The notes under the pieces are model-generated. The model was given only the letters and a program-made list of their open reading frames with translations, was not told the DNA's origin and made no database searches. From Amphibacillus sp052055485 (GTDB lineage Bacteria; Bacillota; Bacilli; Bacillales; Amphibacillaceae), in contig NZ_CP197171.1 in the NCBI RefSeq assembly GCF_052055485.1, positions 3,100,001 through 3,164,000 of the forward strand: a stretch of 64,000 bases of DNA, read 5' to 3'. Numbering within the stretch: position 1 is the first letter of the stretch; the number at the start of each line of letters is the position of its first letter. Made by a program: the position numbers and the translations under genes. Shown piece after piece: positions 43,550 through 52,797 of this stretch.

Positions 43550-44329
43550 ATGAAGAAAGGTATTATTTTTTTTGATTTAGATGGTACATTATTGAATAAA
43601 AAATCACAAATTAGTCTCGAAAATAAACAACTGATCAAGCAACTGATGCAAAATGGTTATCTCTTAATTATTGCAAGTGGTCGATCACCTAAGGAAATTC
43701 GAGAAATTACCAAGGATACTGGAATCCATTCATATGTCAGTTTAAATGGACAGTATGCTGTACTTGAAGGGAATGTCCTTGCAAACCATATCATCGAGAC
43801 AGAAACAATAAAGAAATTCATTCACATCTCGGAAAAGTTATCCCATCCCGTCGCCTTTTATACGCCTGAAAGCTATTGTATTAATTTCATTGATCAAGCA
43901 ACTCGAAAATTATATGCATTTGATCATGCGCCTTTGCCAAAAATTGATCCAGACTTTTATCAAAAAGAGCCGATCAATATGCTTTATTTGTTTAATGAGG
44001 TTGTAGAAGACGATGCTTTGATGGCTGATCAATTTAAGGATGAGCTAACTTTTTATCGTGACAGCCCGTATTCTTTAGCAATTGTTAACAAAGGACGTTC
44101 GAAAAAAGCGGGTATTCAGGATATATTGACAGCATTGAAAGCGATCGACCATAACAATACTTTCGCTTTTGGCGATGGAAATAATGATTTAAGTATGTTT
44201 GAGGCTGTTAAACACCCGATTGCGATGGGGAATGCGAATGATCAGGTTAAGGCTGCCGCCGAATTTGTGACTGGAGATCATGATGGTGATGGCATTCTGC
44301 TTGCCTTGCAACATTACGGCTTAATTTAA
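43550..44329 (+). CDS. Cof-type HAD-superfamily phosphatase
   Basis: The 259-residue protein has FFDLDGTLL (nucleophile Asp9, Asp11), an IASGRSPKEI motif II, a conserved Lys in the KKAGIQDIL segment and FAFGDGNNDLSMFEAV for metal binding. The cap is of the C2 Cof type. Such enzymes dephosphorylate sugar phosphates or cofactors. GGGGGAA precedes the ATG. A terminator follows. It is a paralogue of the HAD enzyme at 7298-8113 but not closely similar. Confidence 0.88.
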   Translation: MKKGIIFFDLDGTLLNKKSQISLENKQLIKQLMQNGYLLIIASGRSPKEIREITKDTGIHSYVSLNGQYAVLEGNVLANHIIETETIKKFIHISEKLSHPVAFYTPESYCINFIDQATRKLYAFDHAPLPKIDPDFYQKEPINMLYLFNEVVEDDALMADQFKDELTFYRDSPYSLAIVNKGRSKKAGIQDILTALKAIDHNNTFAFGDGNNDLSMFEAVKHPIAMGNANDQVKAAAEFVTGDHDGDGILLALQHYGLI

Positions 44330-44334
44330 AATCT

Positions 44335-44374
44335 AAAGACATGGCCTCTATAAGTTGAGCCATATCTTTTTGAT
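44335..44374. terminator. Terminator between HAD and dehydratase genes
   Basis: AAAGACATGGC and GCCATATCTTT pair with one mismatch around a 13-base loop, followed by TTG and AT-rich sequence. It lies between convergent genes. Confidence 0.6.
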
Positions 44375-44409
44375 TTAGGGTTTACATTGTCACATGTATT
44401 ATCTAAAAA

Positions 44410-45612
44410 CTATCTAATTGTAACTTTTGTTGCATTATTGATGGTTTCTTTGGTCAATTCATTCCCAATACCAGGAATTTCAGGTGCAGTATAGTAACCC
44501 TCTTTAGGCTGATAATCATGAATACATGTTTTCACCATAGAAGGATGTATATTGACAACATGGTGTTCATGAATTAAAAAGTTTGGAATTGCAGTTTCTA
44601 AATGTAGTGATGCTGCTTTATAGATAGGGCTACCACAGACATGTGTTTGAACACTAATATCATATGCATGTGCCATCTCACAAACTTTCTTGGCTTCAGA
44701 AATTCCTCCCATATTTCCAATGTCTGGTTGAATAACTTGGATTGATAAATCTTCGAAGAATGGAACATATCCCCATCTTCCGAAAACACGTTCTCCTTGA
44801 GCAATTGGAATGTTAACATTATCTGCAACATACTTAGTTAACTTAGAATTTAAGGGTGTAACTGGTTCTTCATAATAATAAATATTATATTTTTCAGCCA
44901 TTTGCCCTATTTGGATTGCTGATACAGCATCTGTACCACAATGGTTCTCTAAAATAATATCTACATCTTCACCCACAGCTTCCCTAACAGCTCTAAGACG
45001 TTCTTCACCTAATTTAATAATCTCTTGTTTTAATGGCTTAGTTAATTGAGACATATCATGGGCTTTTCCTTCACGATTGTAGTTAATAAAATCTATCTTT
45101 ATACAATCATAGCCCTCAGCAACTGCTTTTTTTGCATTGCGAACATAATTTTCTGTCTTACCACCTTCATCAACAACAATTCCCCAACCAATTTGAGCAT
45201 CTTCAGACCAACCATATTGTAATTGACTTGCATATGTTCGTAATTTATCATTTGTTTTTCCACCTAATAATTTATAAAGCGGAACACCTAACGCTTTTCC
45301 TTTAATATCCCAGATAGCAATATCAATTGCACTAATCGCTGCAAATGTAATGGGACCACCACCTTGTCCCCAAAATGTTGTTTTAAATAACTTTTCCCAA
45401 ATTTTTTCGCTATCAAAAGGATCCATCCCAATAACTTGTTTAGCAAAATCTTGTAACATCCCAAAAGCTCCTGGGGCACCAACTCCATAGGCAATTGCAG
45501 CTTCTCCATAGCCATAAATCCCCTCATCTGTATTGATTCGACAAATGACCGGACGAAAAGAATCCAATCCTTCTAAATTGAGTTGCATAACATCTACACT
45601 TTTAATTTTCAT
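44410..45612 (-). CDS. Enolase-superfamily sugar-acid dehydratase 1 (mandelate racemase group)
   Basis: This 400-residue TIM-barrel enzyme is of the mandelate racemase/muconate lactonising type, probably an aldonate dehydratase such as D-galactonate dehydratase. It has the N-terminal MKIKSVDVMQL cap strand, GGKTNDKLRTYAS, a KxD base motif (CIKIDFI), metal ligands in DIILENH, YYYEEP and AQGER, and a QTHVCGSPI histidine segment. A paralogue lies at 47036-48244 with a permease between, on the same strand. The pair would dehydrate two related acids or interact in one pathway. Confidence 0.88.
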   Translation of the reverse strand: MKIKSVDVMQLNLEGLDSFRPVICRINTDEGIYGYGEAAIAYGVGAPGAFGMLQDFAKQVIGMDPFDSEKIWEKLFKTTFWGQGGGPITFAAISAIDIAIWDIKGKALGVPLYKLLGGKTNDKLRTYASQLQYGWSEDAQIGWGIVVDEGGKTENYVRNAKKAVAEGYDCIKIDFINYNREGKAHDMSQLTKPLKQEIIKLGEERLRAVREAVGEDVDIILENHCGTDAVSAIQIGQMAEKYNIYYYEEPVTPLNSKLTKYVADNVNIPIAQGERVFGRWGYVPFFEDLSIQVIQPDIGNMGGISEAKKVCEMAHAYDISVQTHVCGSPIYKAASLHLETAIPNFLIHEHHVVNIHPSMVKTCIHDYQPKEGYYTAPEIPGIGNELTKETINNATKVTIR

Positions 45613-45642
45613 ATTTATCCCCCTAATGGTAATTTTAATAAT

Positions 45643-46969
45643 TTACTCAAAAGAAATACTCTGTTGAATATCCACTTTATTTGTATTAACTCGCCACATA
45701 GCCCAAATAACACAAAAAATAACAAATGTAACATTAATAACTAACATAATTTGTGTTAAGTTAAGAACTGATAAATACACCATATATAATTGGGTAATGA
45801 AAGTTAATCCCATAAATAAATAAAAGATTTTATTTGATACATGTAAAAATGATTGGTTCCACTGTTCTGGATAAAGCTTTGGTAATCGGATAATTGCTAT
45901 TGCAGTAATCATTCGAAGTAAGTATGTAAGCAGTACAATATTACTGGTGATTTCACTAATGCTTACATCGAATATAATTGGCGTAACTCCAATTAAATAA
46001 ATGAATAACATAATCACATATGGTACTCCTTTACTGTTGGTCTTACCTATCCAACTAGGAAACCAGCCATCCCCTACTGATTTTAATATTGGGATCGCAC
46101 GAGCTGAATATGTTGAATTTAGTGTACTACTGAGAGCCAGTAACGGGCCACCAAGAATAAATATCGGGAACAATATCCCAGGTAAAATTGCTTCCGCTAC
46201 AACAGTTAATGGCTTCCCAGCCGTTACACTTATCGGTAATATACCTGATCCGACTATACCAATCCCTATATATACAACAAAAATAATCGCTGTAGCTATT
46301 ATAATAGCAAGTGGGATATTTCTTTTAGGATTTTTTGCTTTTCCACTAAAACTAATCACAAAGTATTGACCATATGTTGAATAAACAAACAATGCTATTG
46401 CAGCCATAAAGCCACCAGCACCATCAGTTAAAAAATCAGGATGAGAAAAATTAAAAACTATAGGATCTACTTGTGGTATTCCAATTATAATAAAAGCGGC
46501 AAGAGTTGTTAATAAAATAACTGTTAGGATTGTTTGCAGTTTAGACATAACATCTACCCCTAACAAATTAAAAATAAAAAATATAGTAACCGCAATTATT
46601 GCAACAACTTGACCATTTATATTCGGGAATAAACTTTCAAAATAGAATCCGATTGAAGTTCCCATTAATGATAAACCTAATGTTTGAGAAATATAGGCAA
46701 CAGCATAGATCCCAGCTGCTTTTTTTACCTAACATTTCAATAACTATACTGTATTCTCCACCTTCCAAGACAACTGCACTGCTTAAAAAAATAAATGGAA
46801 GGACACTCATTAAACCAACAATAACAGCAGCTCCATAAGCGAGCCATGCCGACATCCCAGTTACACCAATAGCGGGTCCGATAAGAGTGACAACACCAGC
46901 ACCAATAACTTGTCCTGCCGCTATAGCTACTAAACTAACTAAACTTAATTTCTTTGGCTTGCTCATCAA
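45643..46969 (-). pseudogene. APC-family amino-acid/organic-cation permease with a frameshift
   Basis: The N-terminal part (46969 downward) reads VAIAAGQVIGAGVVTLIGPA, which is APC helix 1, and continues to EMLGKK. The gene then shifts frame at a run of seven A (46720-46726 on this map). Removing one A restores AAGIYAVAYISQTLGLSLM and the long C-terminal part to 45643, for about 441 residues and 12 helices. The shift may be a real mutation, a slippage switch or a sequencing error. As it stands the product would be truncated. It probably imported the substrate or counter-ion for the flanking dehydratases. Confidence 0.85.
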
Positions 46970-47035
46970 CTTTCCTCCTGTAATATATTTTTAAATACTT
47001 GAAGAGTGACTAGGAAAAATCACTCTCCAAATATT

Positions 47036-48244
47036 CTACTTAACAGTTGCAGTCGTTGCGTTTTTAATCGCTTCTTCAGTTAATTCTTGACCCAATCCTG
47101 GCTTATCAGGTACTTCATAGTATCCATCCACAGGTTGATAGTCATATTTGCAAGTTTCTCTACCTTTTGGATCTAAGGCCCATTTGTGATGTTCGTGAAT
47201 TAAAAAGTTTGGAATAACTGCCTCAACTTGCAGTGCAGCTGCTTTTGCAATTGGTCCACCACAAACATGTACTTGAGCTGCACAATCATATGCATGCCCC
47301 ATCTCACAAATTTTCTTAGTCTCTGAAATTCCACCCGTTAAGCATACATCTGGTTGGATTACTTGAATTGATTGATCTTCTAAGAACGGTACAAAACCTG
47401 TTCGTTGATAAATTCTTTCACCACTTGCAATAGGTATATTTACATTTTTATGAACCTCTAGCATATTTTTTGAATTTAATGGGCTGCATGGTTCTTCAAA
47501 ATAATAAATATCTAATTCTTCTAACGCTTGACCGACTTGGATTGAAGAAACAACATCTGTATAACTATGCAATTCGACAATGATATCTAAGTCTGGTCCA
47601 CCCTCTTCACGCATAGCTTTAATCCGATCATAAGCTACTTGTATTTGTTTATTTGATAAAACGCCTCGAGTTTGCCATGGTCCTTTCCCCTTCGGCAATT
47701 GATCTGACATTGCAATTGGATCTACCTTAATAGCTGTATAACCATCATCTATCGCTTTTTTCGTTGCTGCTGCATAGTCCTCGGGAAGTATCATTTGATC
47801 TCTACCCTTAACGGTTGGATCATTTCCCCAACCAAATTGTAGCTGAGAGGCATAAGCCCTTAACTTATCATTGGTTTTTCCACCCAATAATTCATAAATA
47901 GGAACACCTAAAACCTTTCCTTTGATATCCCATAAAGCGATATCAATAGCGCTCATACCAGCACTAATGACTGTTCCTCCACCTAAGCCCCAAAATGTAC
48001 TACGATAGATTTTCTCCCAGATTTTCTCTATTTTCATCGGATCTTCTCCAATGATCACTTCTCCAAAATCTTGTAAAATACCAAAGCCTGCACGGTAACC
48101 TCGACCATAGGCTATACCTAATTCACCAAATCCAGACACACCTTCATCTGTATTGATTCTAACAACAATAGGATTCCAAGTATTTCTTCCTTGAGTTGGG
48201 TTCCCCGCATCAATGATCATCGCGTCAACACTTACAATTTTCAT
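47036..48244 (-). CDS. Enolase-superfamily sugar-acid dehydratase 2
   Basis: The enzyme has about 402 residues from ATG 48244 (GGAGG 9 bases upstream; in-frame ATGs at 48250-48253 abut that site). It has the same fold and layout as the enzyme at 44410-45612: MKIVSVDAM start, SAIDIALWDIKGK, GGKTNDKLRAYASQLQFGW, a KxD motif (AIKVDPI), metal ligands in DIIVELHSYTD, YYFEEP and ASGER, and AQVHVCGGPI. Differences around the barrel mouth suggest another substrate. It is the first gene of the cluster and lies next to a cre site. Confidence 0.88.
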   Translation of the reverse strand: MKIVSVDAMIIDAGNPTQGRNTWNPIVVRINTDEGVSGFGELGIAYGRGYRAGFGILQDFGEVIIGEDPMKIEKIWEKIYRSTFWGLGGGTVISAGMSAIDIALWDIKGKVLGVPIYELLGGKTNDKLRAYASQLQFGWGNDPTVKGRDQMILPEDYAAATKKAIDDGYTAIKVDPIAMSDQLPKGKGPWQTRGVLSNKQIQVAYDRIKAMREEGGPDLDIIVELHSYTDVVSSIQVGQALEELDIYYFEEPCSPLNSKNMLEVHKNVNIPIASGERIYQRTGFVPFLEDQSIQVIQPDVCLTGGISETKKICEMGHAYDCAAQVHVCGGPIAKAAALQVEAVIPNFLIHEHHKWALDPKGRETCKYDYQPVDGYYEVPDKPGLGQELTEEAIKNATTATVK

Positions 48245-48322
48245 TTTCATCATCCTCCTCGTTTTATTAGATAGTAATCAAGCATCCTGTTCACCTGTTC
48301 GCTAGCTCACTTTCATAATAAT

Positions 48323-48336
48323 TGAAAGCGTTTTAT
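48323..48336. promoter_or_regulatory. CcpA (cre) site before the dehydratase cluster
   Basis: TGAAAGCGTTTTAT fits the cre consensus TGWAARCGYTWNCW except near the 3' end. It lies about 80 bases upstream of dehydratase 2 in gene sense, consistent with carbon-catabolite control. Confidence 0.6.
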
Positions 48337-48381
48337 AAGTCAAGCCATTTTTTAGCGATCGTTAAGAATAACTTTTTAAAT

Positions 48382-48436
48382 AAAAAAAGAGAAACCATCC
48401 TCATTTTTCAAAGCTTAGGGGTTTCTCTTTTTTAAT
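48382..48436. terminator. Bidirectional hairpin terminator
   Basis: AAAAAAAGAGAAACC and GGTTTCTCTTTTTT pair around a long loop, with A and T flanks on both sides. It lies between the GntR regulator and the dehydratase genes. Confidence 0.7.
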
Positions 48437-48716
48437 TTTCCATTTTTAAAATATAAATGCTTTTAATTATTTATCATAATTAGACGAGAGGACTTCCAAT
48501 CTCAAGAAATATGTAGTAGGTTGAGAAGTGGCCTCAAAGGCGGGATCAATGGGATCGTGAGGGTGAGTGTTTTCAGTAAAACAATGTGTCAACTCCACTC
48601 GTGGTTAATCGCCATTTTCAAAGTCGACAACCTAAAGACCGCCACTTCAATTTTTGTAGAAATGAAGTGGCGGATGTTAAAATTCTTAAATCATCAAGAG
48701 ATGAGTAACTAGATCT
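48437..48716. repeat. Structured non-coding segment before the GntR gene
   Basis: CCGCCACTTCA (48639-48649) and TGAAGTGGCGG (48663-48673) form a perfect 11-bp hairpin. Upstream, GAGAAGTGGCC and GGCGGG segments echo parts of that stem. A 63-codon frame covers part of it but has no ribosome site. It may be the relic of a mobile element or a small structured RNA. Confidence 0.4.
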
Positions 48717-49448
48717 CTATTCATTTGTTTTACGATAATCTATTATGTCTTCATATATTTTTTTAGTTGCTTCAAAATCTCTATCTCTAATAGCTTCATA
48801 AAGCTCTTCATGCATATCTATATTTTTCAAAAATACTTCAGGTGTAGTATTTTTTCTTTTAATAATTATTCCTTTAAAATATTGCATCAATGCTTCTTTT
48901 ATTAATGAATAGGCATGTATATACATTTTATTTTCAGACATTTCTACAACTTTCTTATGGAAATTATAGTCTTCATTTACTAAATCCATAAATTCTTCTG
49001 AATGTTGATTTTTCTCATTTTTCAAAACAGCTCTACCTAATGAAGTATATCGATCACAGATATGTTTTAATTCAACTAAATCTTCTTGATTATTTTTTTC
49101 TATTGCTAAATTAGCACTGTCTACCTCGATCAATCTTCTAAACCTTAAAATATCATCAATTATATCTGGTTTTATTAAAAAACTTGAAATTTGTGATACA
49201 TATTTATCCATATTAAAATCAATTACATAGGTTCCTTTACCTACTTGTGTTTCGGTTATACCAATAGTATTTAATTTCTGTATAGCTAAACGAATTGTCA
49301 ATCTATTAACACCAAACATTTCAGAAAGTTCATTTTCAGACGGTAATTTCTCTCCCATTTCCCAAGTGCCATTAATGATTAAGTCCTTCATTTCTTCATA
49401 TACTTGGTCTTGAACCAACACACGTTTTAGCTTATTGTTAATTGGCAT
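48717..49448 (-). CDS. GntR/FadR-family regulator (FCD domain)
   Basis: The regulator has 243 residues from ATG 49448, 5 bases after GAGGTGG. The N-terminal winged helix reads LPSENELSEMFGVNRLTIRLAIQKL (family-typical). The C-terminal FCD domain has LRFRRLIEVDSANLAIEKN and metal-ligand histidines in NFHKKVVEMS and MHEELYEAI. FadR-type regulators of this class sense organic acids such as gluconate or galactonate. It points the same way as the dehydratase genes and most likely controls them. Confidence 0.88.
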   Translation of the reverse strand: MPINNKLKRVLVQDQVYEEMKDLIINGTWEMGEKLPSENELSEMFGVNRLTIRLAIQKLNTIGITETQVGKGTYVIDFNMDKYVSQISSFLIKPDIIDDILRFRRLIEVDSANLAIEKNNQEDLVELKHICDRYTSLGRAVLKNEKNQHSEEFMDLVNEDYNFHKKVVEMSENKMYIHAYSLIKEALMQYFKGIIIKRKNTTPEVFLKNIDMHEELYEAIRDRDFEATKKIYEDIIDYRKTNE

Positions 49449-49631
49449 ACAGTCCACCTCATCCTATTCATTCCTATTGAAATATAATTATTTTTAATGA
49501 GTTGCTTTTTATCCTTAACGAATTCACTTTATTATACTATATTTATGGTTGTCAAGTTTATCAAATGATTGGATTATGTCTCCTCTGTTTTGATCTCCTA
49601 AGAAAAACTAAATTTGATACAATTTCATGTT

Positions 49632-49961
49632 CTAGTCTAACATCCTAATTTCCGTATTAAAATATTTTTCCATAAACTCTATTCTTTTGTATAATTCGAC
49701 TTCTGAGTATCTGACCTTTTCATCTGTAACGATCCATTTTTCTTCTACATCGTCTTTTCTGACAGCTATTGCAATGACTTCCCCAATAAATTCACTCAAG
49801 ATTTCGTTACTTTCTCTTATGATATATACATCTTGCTCTTCATTATCCCCACCAATAATCCCGGGAATATATCCGTAATTAAGAGGATAAACATTTCCAT
49901 AAGTATCCTTATAACCTATTGGTCGATCGACAATCACCTTAACTTTTAATTTTTCCCTCAC
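49632..49961 (-). CDS. Small inorganic pyrophosphatase-like protein
   Basis: The protein has about 109 residues from GTG 49961, 9 bases after GGAGG; an ATG at 50054 has no such site. It has VIVDRPIGYKD, YPLNYGYIPGIIGGDNEEQDVYI and VRYSEVELYKRIEFMEKYF. The NYGYIPG..GGD.EEQDVYI segment is the active-site block of family I pyrophosphatases. The protein is shorter than the usual 170 residues, like other small Firmicute relatives, so catalysis is uncertain. A GNAT or nucleotide role cannot be assigned. Confidence 0.75.
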   Translation of the reverse strand: MREKLKVKVIVDRPIGYKDTYGNVYPLNYGYIPGIIGGDNEEQDVYIIRESNEILSEFIGEVIAIAVRKDDVEEKWIVTDEKVRYSEVELYKRIEFMEKYFNTEIRMLD

Positions 49962-50112
49962 TTTTAATTTCCTCCGCTTCATATTATTTACATGCAATAA
50001 TTTAAGATTAAATTTCTCATTATATCTACGGCTTAATTTCAAATATAAAGACATGTCTTACGCTTGTAAGTATCATGCCTGCTTGATTTTGCTCTACATA
50101 GATCTTGTATGA

Positions 50113-50436
50113 TTATCTGTTGGTTTTTTTAGGGTATAAATAATAGATTAAAAAAATAAGGGAAATAAATATAGCAAAAATGAAAAATAAACCAGCTGTA
50201 TGACTAGCAAACTTCTCTATAAAATAGCCAATTAAACTGACAATTGCCATCAAGGAATAAACTTTCTTTTCTCTTTCTAACAAACGTTCAAAATCATATG
50301 TTTCTCTTTTTTCACTTAATATATGATACCAAGTATTCAATCTTAATGCTGTTTCAGGGCTAAGCCTATATTTTAAAAAACCAAGTAGCGCAAAAACGAT
50401 AAAACATGTCATTAGTAATTCACTAGCACCCATCAT
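50113..50436 (-). CDS. Small membrane protein, DUF3784-like
   Basis: The protein has about 107 residues from ATG 50436 (AAAGG 6 bases upstream). It has three hydrophobic stretches: ELLMTCFIVFALLGFLKY near 5-23 and two near 65-100. A basic PKKTNR tail follows. The pattern is like DUF3784 but identification is tentative. It directly follows the decayed LD-carboxypeptidase. Confidence 0.6.
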   Translation of the reverse strand: MMGASELLMTCFIVFALLGFLKYRLSPETALRLNTWYHILSEKRETYDFERLLEREKKVYSLMAIVSLIGYFIEKFASHTAGLFFIFAIFISLIFLIYYLYPKKTNR

Positions 50437-50449
50437 TCTCAGCCTTTCA

Positions 50450-51033
50450 TTATTTAAAGGTTTGTAATATCGCCGCTTGACCTTTGTATACTTCAATTTC
50501 TGCGTATGCTCCATTTATAAAGGTAACTTGTGGAGGAACATGCCCACAATCAATATCATAAACAATTGGGATCTGTAACTCATCCGAAAGCTCTTGATAA
50601 ACATCTTCAGCGGTATAATTGTTGACGGGTGTATTAGCTGAATTTCTCCCGAACATGATCCCACTACAATCCTGAAACCAACCAGCTAATTTCATTTGGA
50701 CAAGGGATCTGCGTAAATCAACCGTTGACAATTCACAATTTTCAAGATACCAAATGATTGGATCACCGGCAATATACTGCTCTTTAAATCTATTTACATC
50801 ACCATACGGTGTCCCAATCAAGTGTCTAATAATATCAATACAACCGCCAAGTAAACGACCTTGCAACTTAATTTTTTCATCTTTAATTAACTTCTAGTTA
50901 TGACAGTGAAACCCTTCTTCTCCATGCTATTAAATGCAGCATGTAATAAGTCATGTAGTTCACTAGGCACTCCAGAAGATGGTGCTGTCACCCCCGCTGT
51001 TGCCCCTTTTTCTAAAAATGGATATTGTATCAT
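50450..51033 (-). pseudogene. LD-carboxypeptidase (S66, LdcA/MccF) with central deletion
   Basis: The N-terminal part starts at ATG 51033 behind AGGAGGGGCG and reads GVTAPSSGVPSELHDLLHAA, then stops at 50887-50889 after 48 residues. In another frame the C-terminal part continues with LQGRLLGGCIDIIRHLIGTP, DIDCGHVPPQ and ends at 50450. The middle of about 150 codons, with the nucleophile-elbow serine, is missing. The gene cannot make an active enzyme. S66 peptidases trim murein tetrapeptides or inactivate microcin C-like compounds. Confidence 0.8.
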
Positions 51034-51243
51034 CTAACGCCCCTCCTACTCTTTAACATTAAAAAATACCTCTTAAGAGAATCATATCTAAAGAGGCATT
51101 TTAATGCAATTGTTTGTCAGTTTCGATTGTGTCAAGTATTTGTGGGAGTTTTTTTATGTCCCTTATTTTATATTGTTTTTAGCCTATGATTTGGCAGCGT
51201 TGTCACTCCTGTATTCCTTTAAAAGAAAAGCTATTTTAACTTT

Positions 51244-52593
51244 TTAAAATCCTCTTAAACCTTTCAGAGCTTCTGTAATAGGAGCCCCCATTGCTTGTTT
51301 CAAATAACCTAAATTCTGACGAGTGGCTTCTGTCGCACTGTTTTTCAGCTTCTCAACGAAGTGTTTAGGTGGCTTTTCAGCTTTGGGCTCTTCAGTGAAT
51401 GCCTGCGTTTGCTCAAGGATTCCATGTAACGTTTTAATCTCTAAATTGTCTTTTAGAGCCACCATGACATCGACGAATTTATCAAGCCCTCGATCACTCC
51501 AGCTACGACCGTGGTTGAGTCTTCTCGCAAACACACTCATGGTTCCTTCTGCACTACCCATTGGGCGAAAACCGGTTATATCTATCCCTTTTCTCTCTAA
51601 TTTTTTACGGTAATCTCCGAGTGCCTTCGGATACTTTGAGAGCTGAGCGATTAAGGCTTCCAACTCTTCTTCCTTCTTTTCATTTTCCAGTGTCCCCACT
51701 GCACTATTTAATTCCACCATAAACCCTTCCCAATCATAAACAGCTAGCTTCTTTTGGATCGAACGGGATCTTGGATGCCCTCGAAAGATCAGGCGGACAT
51801 CACGAGCGACATGAAAACGATCAATGACAAAAGTAGCGTTCTTCTGGAAATAGTCTCGACAAGACGTGATCCAATTCGCTCCATCTCCATTGATGACGAG
51901 ATGGTGTCGCGTTGGGTCATATTCATAAGTGGTCATCAGATAGGTCTCAAACGCTTCCCAAAATGGACCGTTGCCTTCATGAATAAAATGACGTTTCTCG
52001 ATGAGTTTCGCTCGCTTGCCATTCATCTCCCATCCTTGATGGGTACTTGCTATTTTAAGTTCTCTTCCTTTTTTCCCTTTCTCTTGGCTCTTTGTATTTA
52101 AGCCATCCACTTCAACGAATAAAACATCTTGTTCAAGGGGGACAGACTCTTCTGGAACCACTTCCGTATGCAAAAGCTGTTGACGGATCCCTTCATGACT
52201 GATGACAGGATACCCTAAGAACCTTTCGAGTACCTTTCCAGCTTGTCGATAGGAAGCACCTGTGACAGCTAGTTCAATCGCCAAATCTTGCACGACTGGA
52301 CTCATTCCTTTTGTTCCATCAAAGGCTAAATATTGATCTAATAAGTACACATATTTCCCTGTTACTTTATCTTGGTAATAATTTCTCTTCAGCTCGACTT
52401 GTCCAAAAACAGATTCAAACGATAACGTACGTTTATCTTTTAAGTAAAATCTTTGTTTGTCTCTTCCTAAAGCAATCGCCTGATCAAACTCCTGAAGGAT
52501 TTTTGACATCATCTGTGAAAAACTTTCTTGTAAGGTACGGTATATTATTTCTTCTAACTCTTTCATTGTCAGCTGAGATATGATATCTTTCAT
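51244..52593 (-). CDS. ISLre2-family transposase (UPF0236)
   Basis: The transposase has 449 residues with MKELEEIIYRTLQESFSQMM, VELKRNYYQD, the DDE-type aspartates in LFVEVDGLNTKSQ and LVINGDGANWI, and GFRPMGSAEGTMSVFARRLN with the catalytic Glu. The layout matches ISLre2 elements of Bacillota. The frame is full length. A weak AGAAAG-type ribosome site is found upstream. Confidence 0.92.
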   Translation of the reverse strand: MKDIISQLTMKELEEIIYRTLQESFSQMMSKILQEFDQAIALGRDKQRFYLKDKRTLSFESVFGQVELKRNYYQDKVTGKYVYLLDQYLAFDGTKGMSPVVQDLAIELAVTGASYRQAGKVLERFLGYPVISHEGIRQQLLHTEVVPEESVPLEQDVLFVEVDGLNTKSQEKGKKGRELKIASTHQGWEMNGKRAKLIEKRHFIHEGNGPFWEAFETYLMTTYEYDPTRHHLVINGDGANWITSCRDYFQKNATFVIDRFHVARDVRLIFRGHPRSRSIQKKLAVYDWEGFMVELNSAVGTLENEKKEEELEALIAQLSKYPKALGDYRKKLERKGIDITGFRPMGSAEGTMSVFARRLNHGRSWSDRGLDKFVDVMVALKDNLEIKTLHGILEQTQAFTEEPKAEKPPKHFVEKLKNSATEATRQNLGYLKQAMGAPITEALKGLRGF

Positions 52594-52702
52594 ATGAGGA
52601 CCTCTTTCTATAGTTTTTGTTTGTCGTAAACTTAACTATATAAAATAAGGTCCTCTTTTTCATCTCAAACGACTTATCTACTACCGCGCTTTCGCTTGGT
52701 GC

Positions 52703-52750
52703 CCCTGTCATGGGTGTTAAAGTCTAACGACTTTAACACCCATGACAGGG
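52703..52750. terminator. Perfect 21-bp hairpin at the ISLre2 right end
   Basis: Arms at 52703-52723 and 52730-52750 match at all 21 positions (CCCTGTCATGGGTG on the left arm) with a 6-base loop. It would form a very stable stem and probably blocks transcription entering the element from the U32 gene side. Confidence 0.75.
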
Positions 52751-52797
52751 AAAATTTACTCCCACAAACATTTTACTCTAACTCAGTTTCTAATGAT

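Larger units (their letters stand above)
51139..52768 (-). mobile_element. ISLre2-family insertion sequence
   Basis: Terminal inverted repeats read TTTGTGGGAGT (51139-51149) and ACTCCCACAAA (52758-52768). The element carries one intact transposase gene. I see no convincing target duplication. A perfect 21-bp hairpin lies next to the right end. It stands between the U32 peptidase genes and the LD-carboxypeptidase relic. Confidence 0.82.

Noticed and set aside
52484..52711. A 75-codon minus-strand ORF upstream of the ISLre2 transposase
   Set aside because: It overlaps the transposase start in another frame and runs through the terminal region. It has no family.
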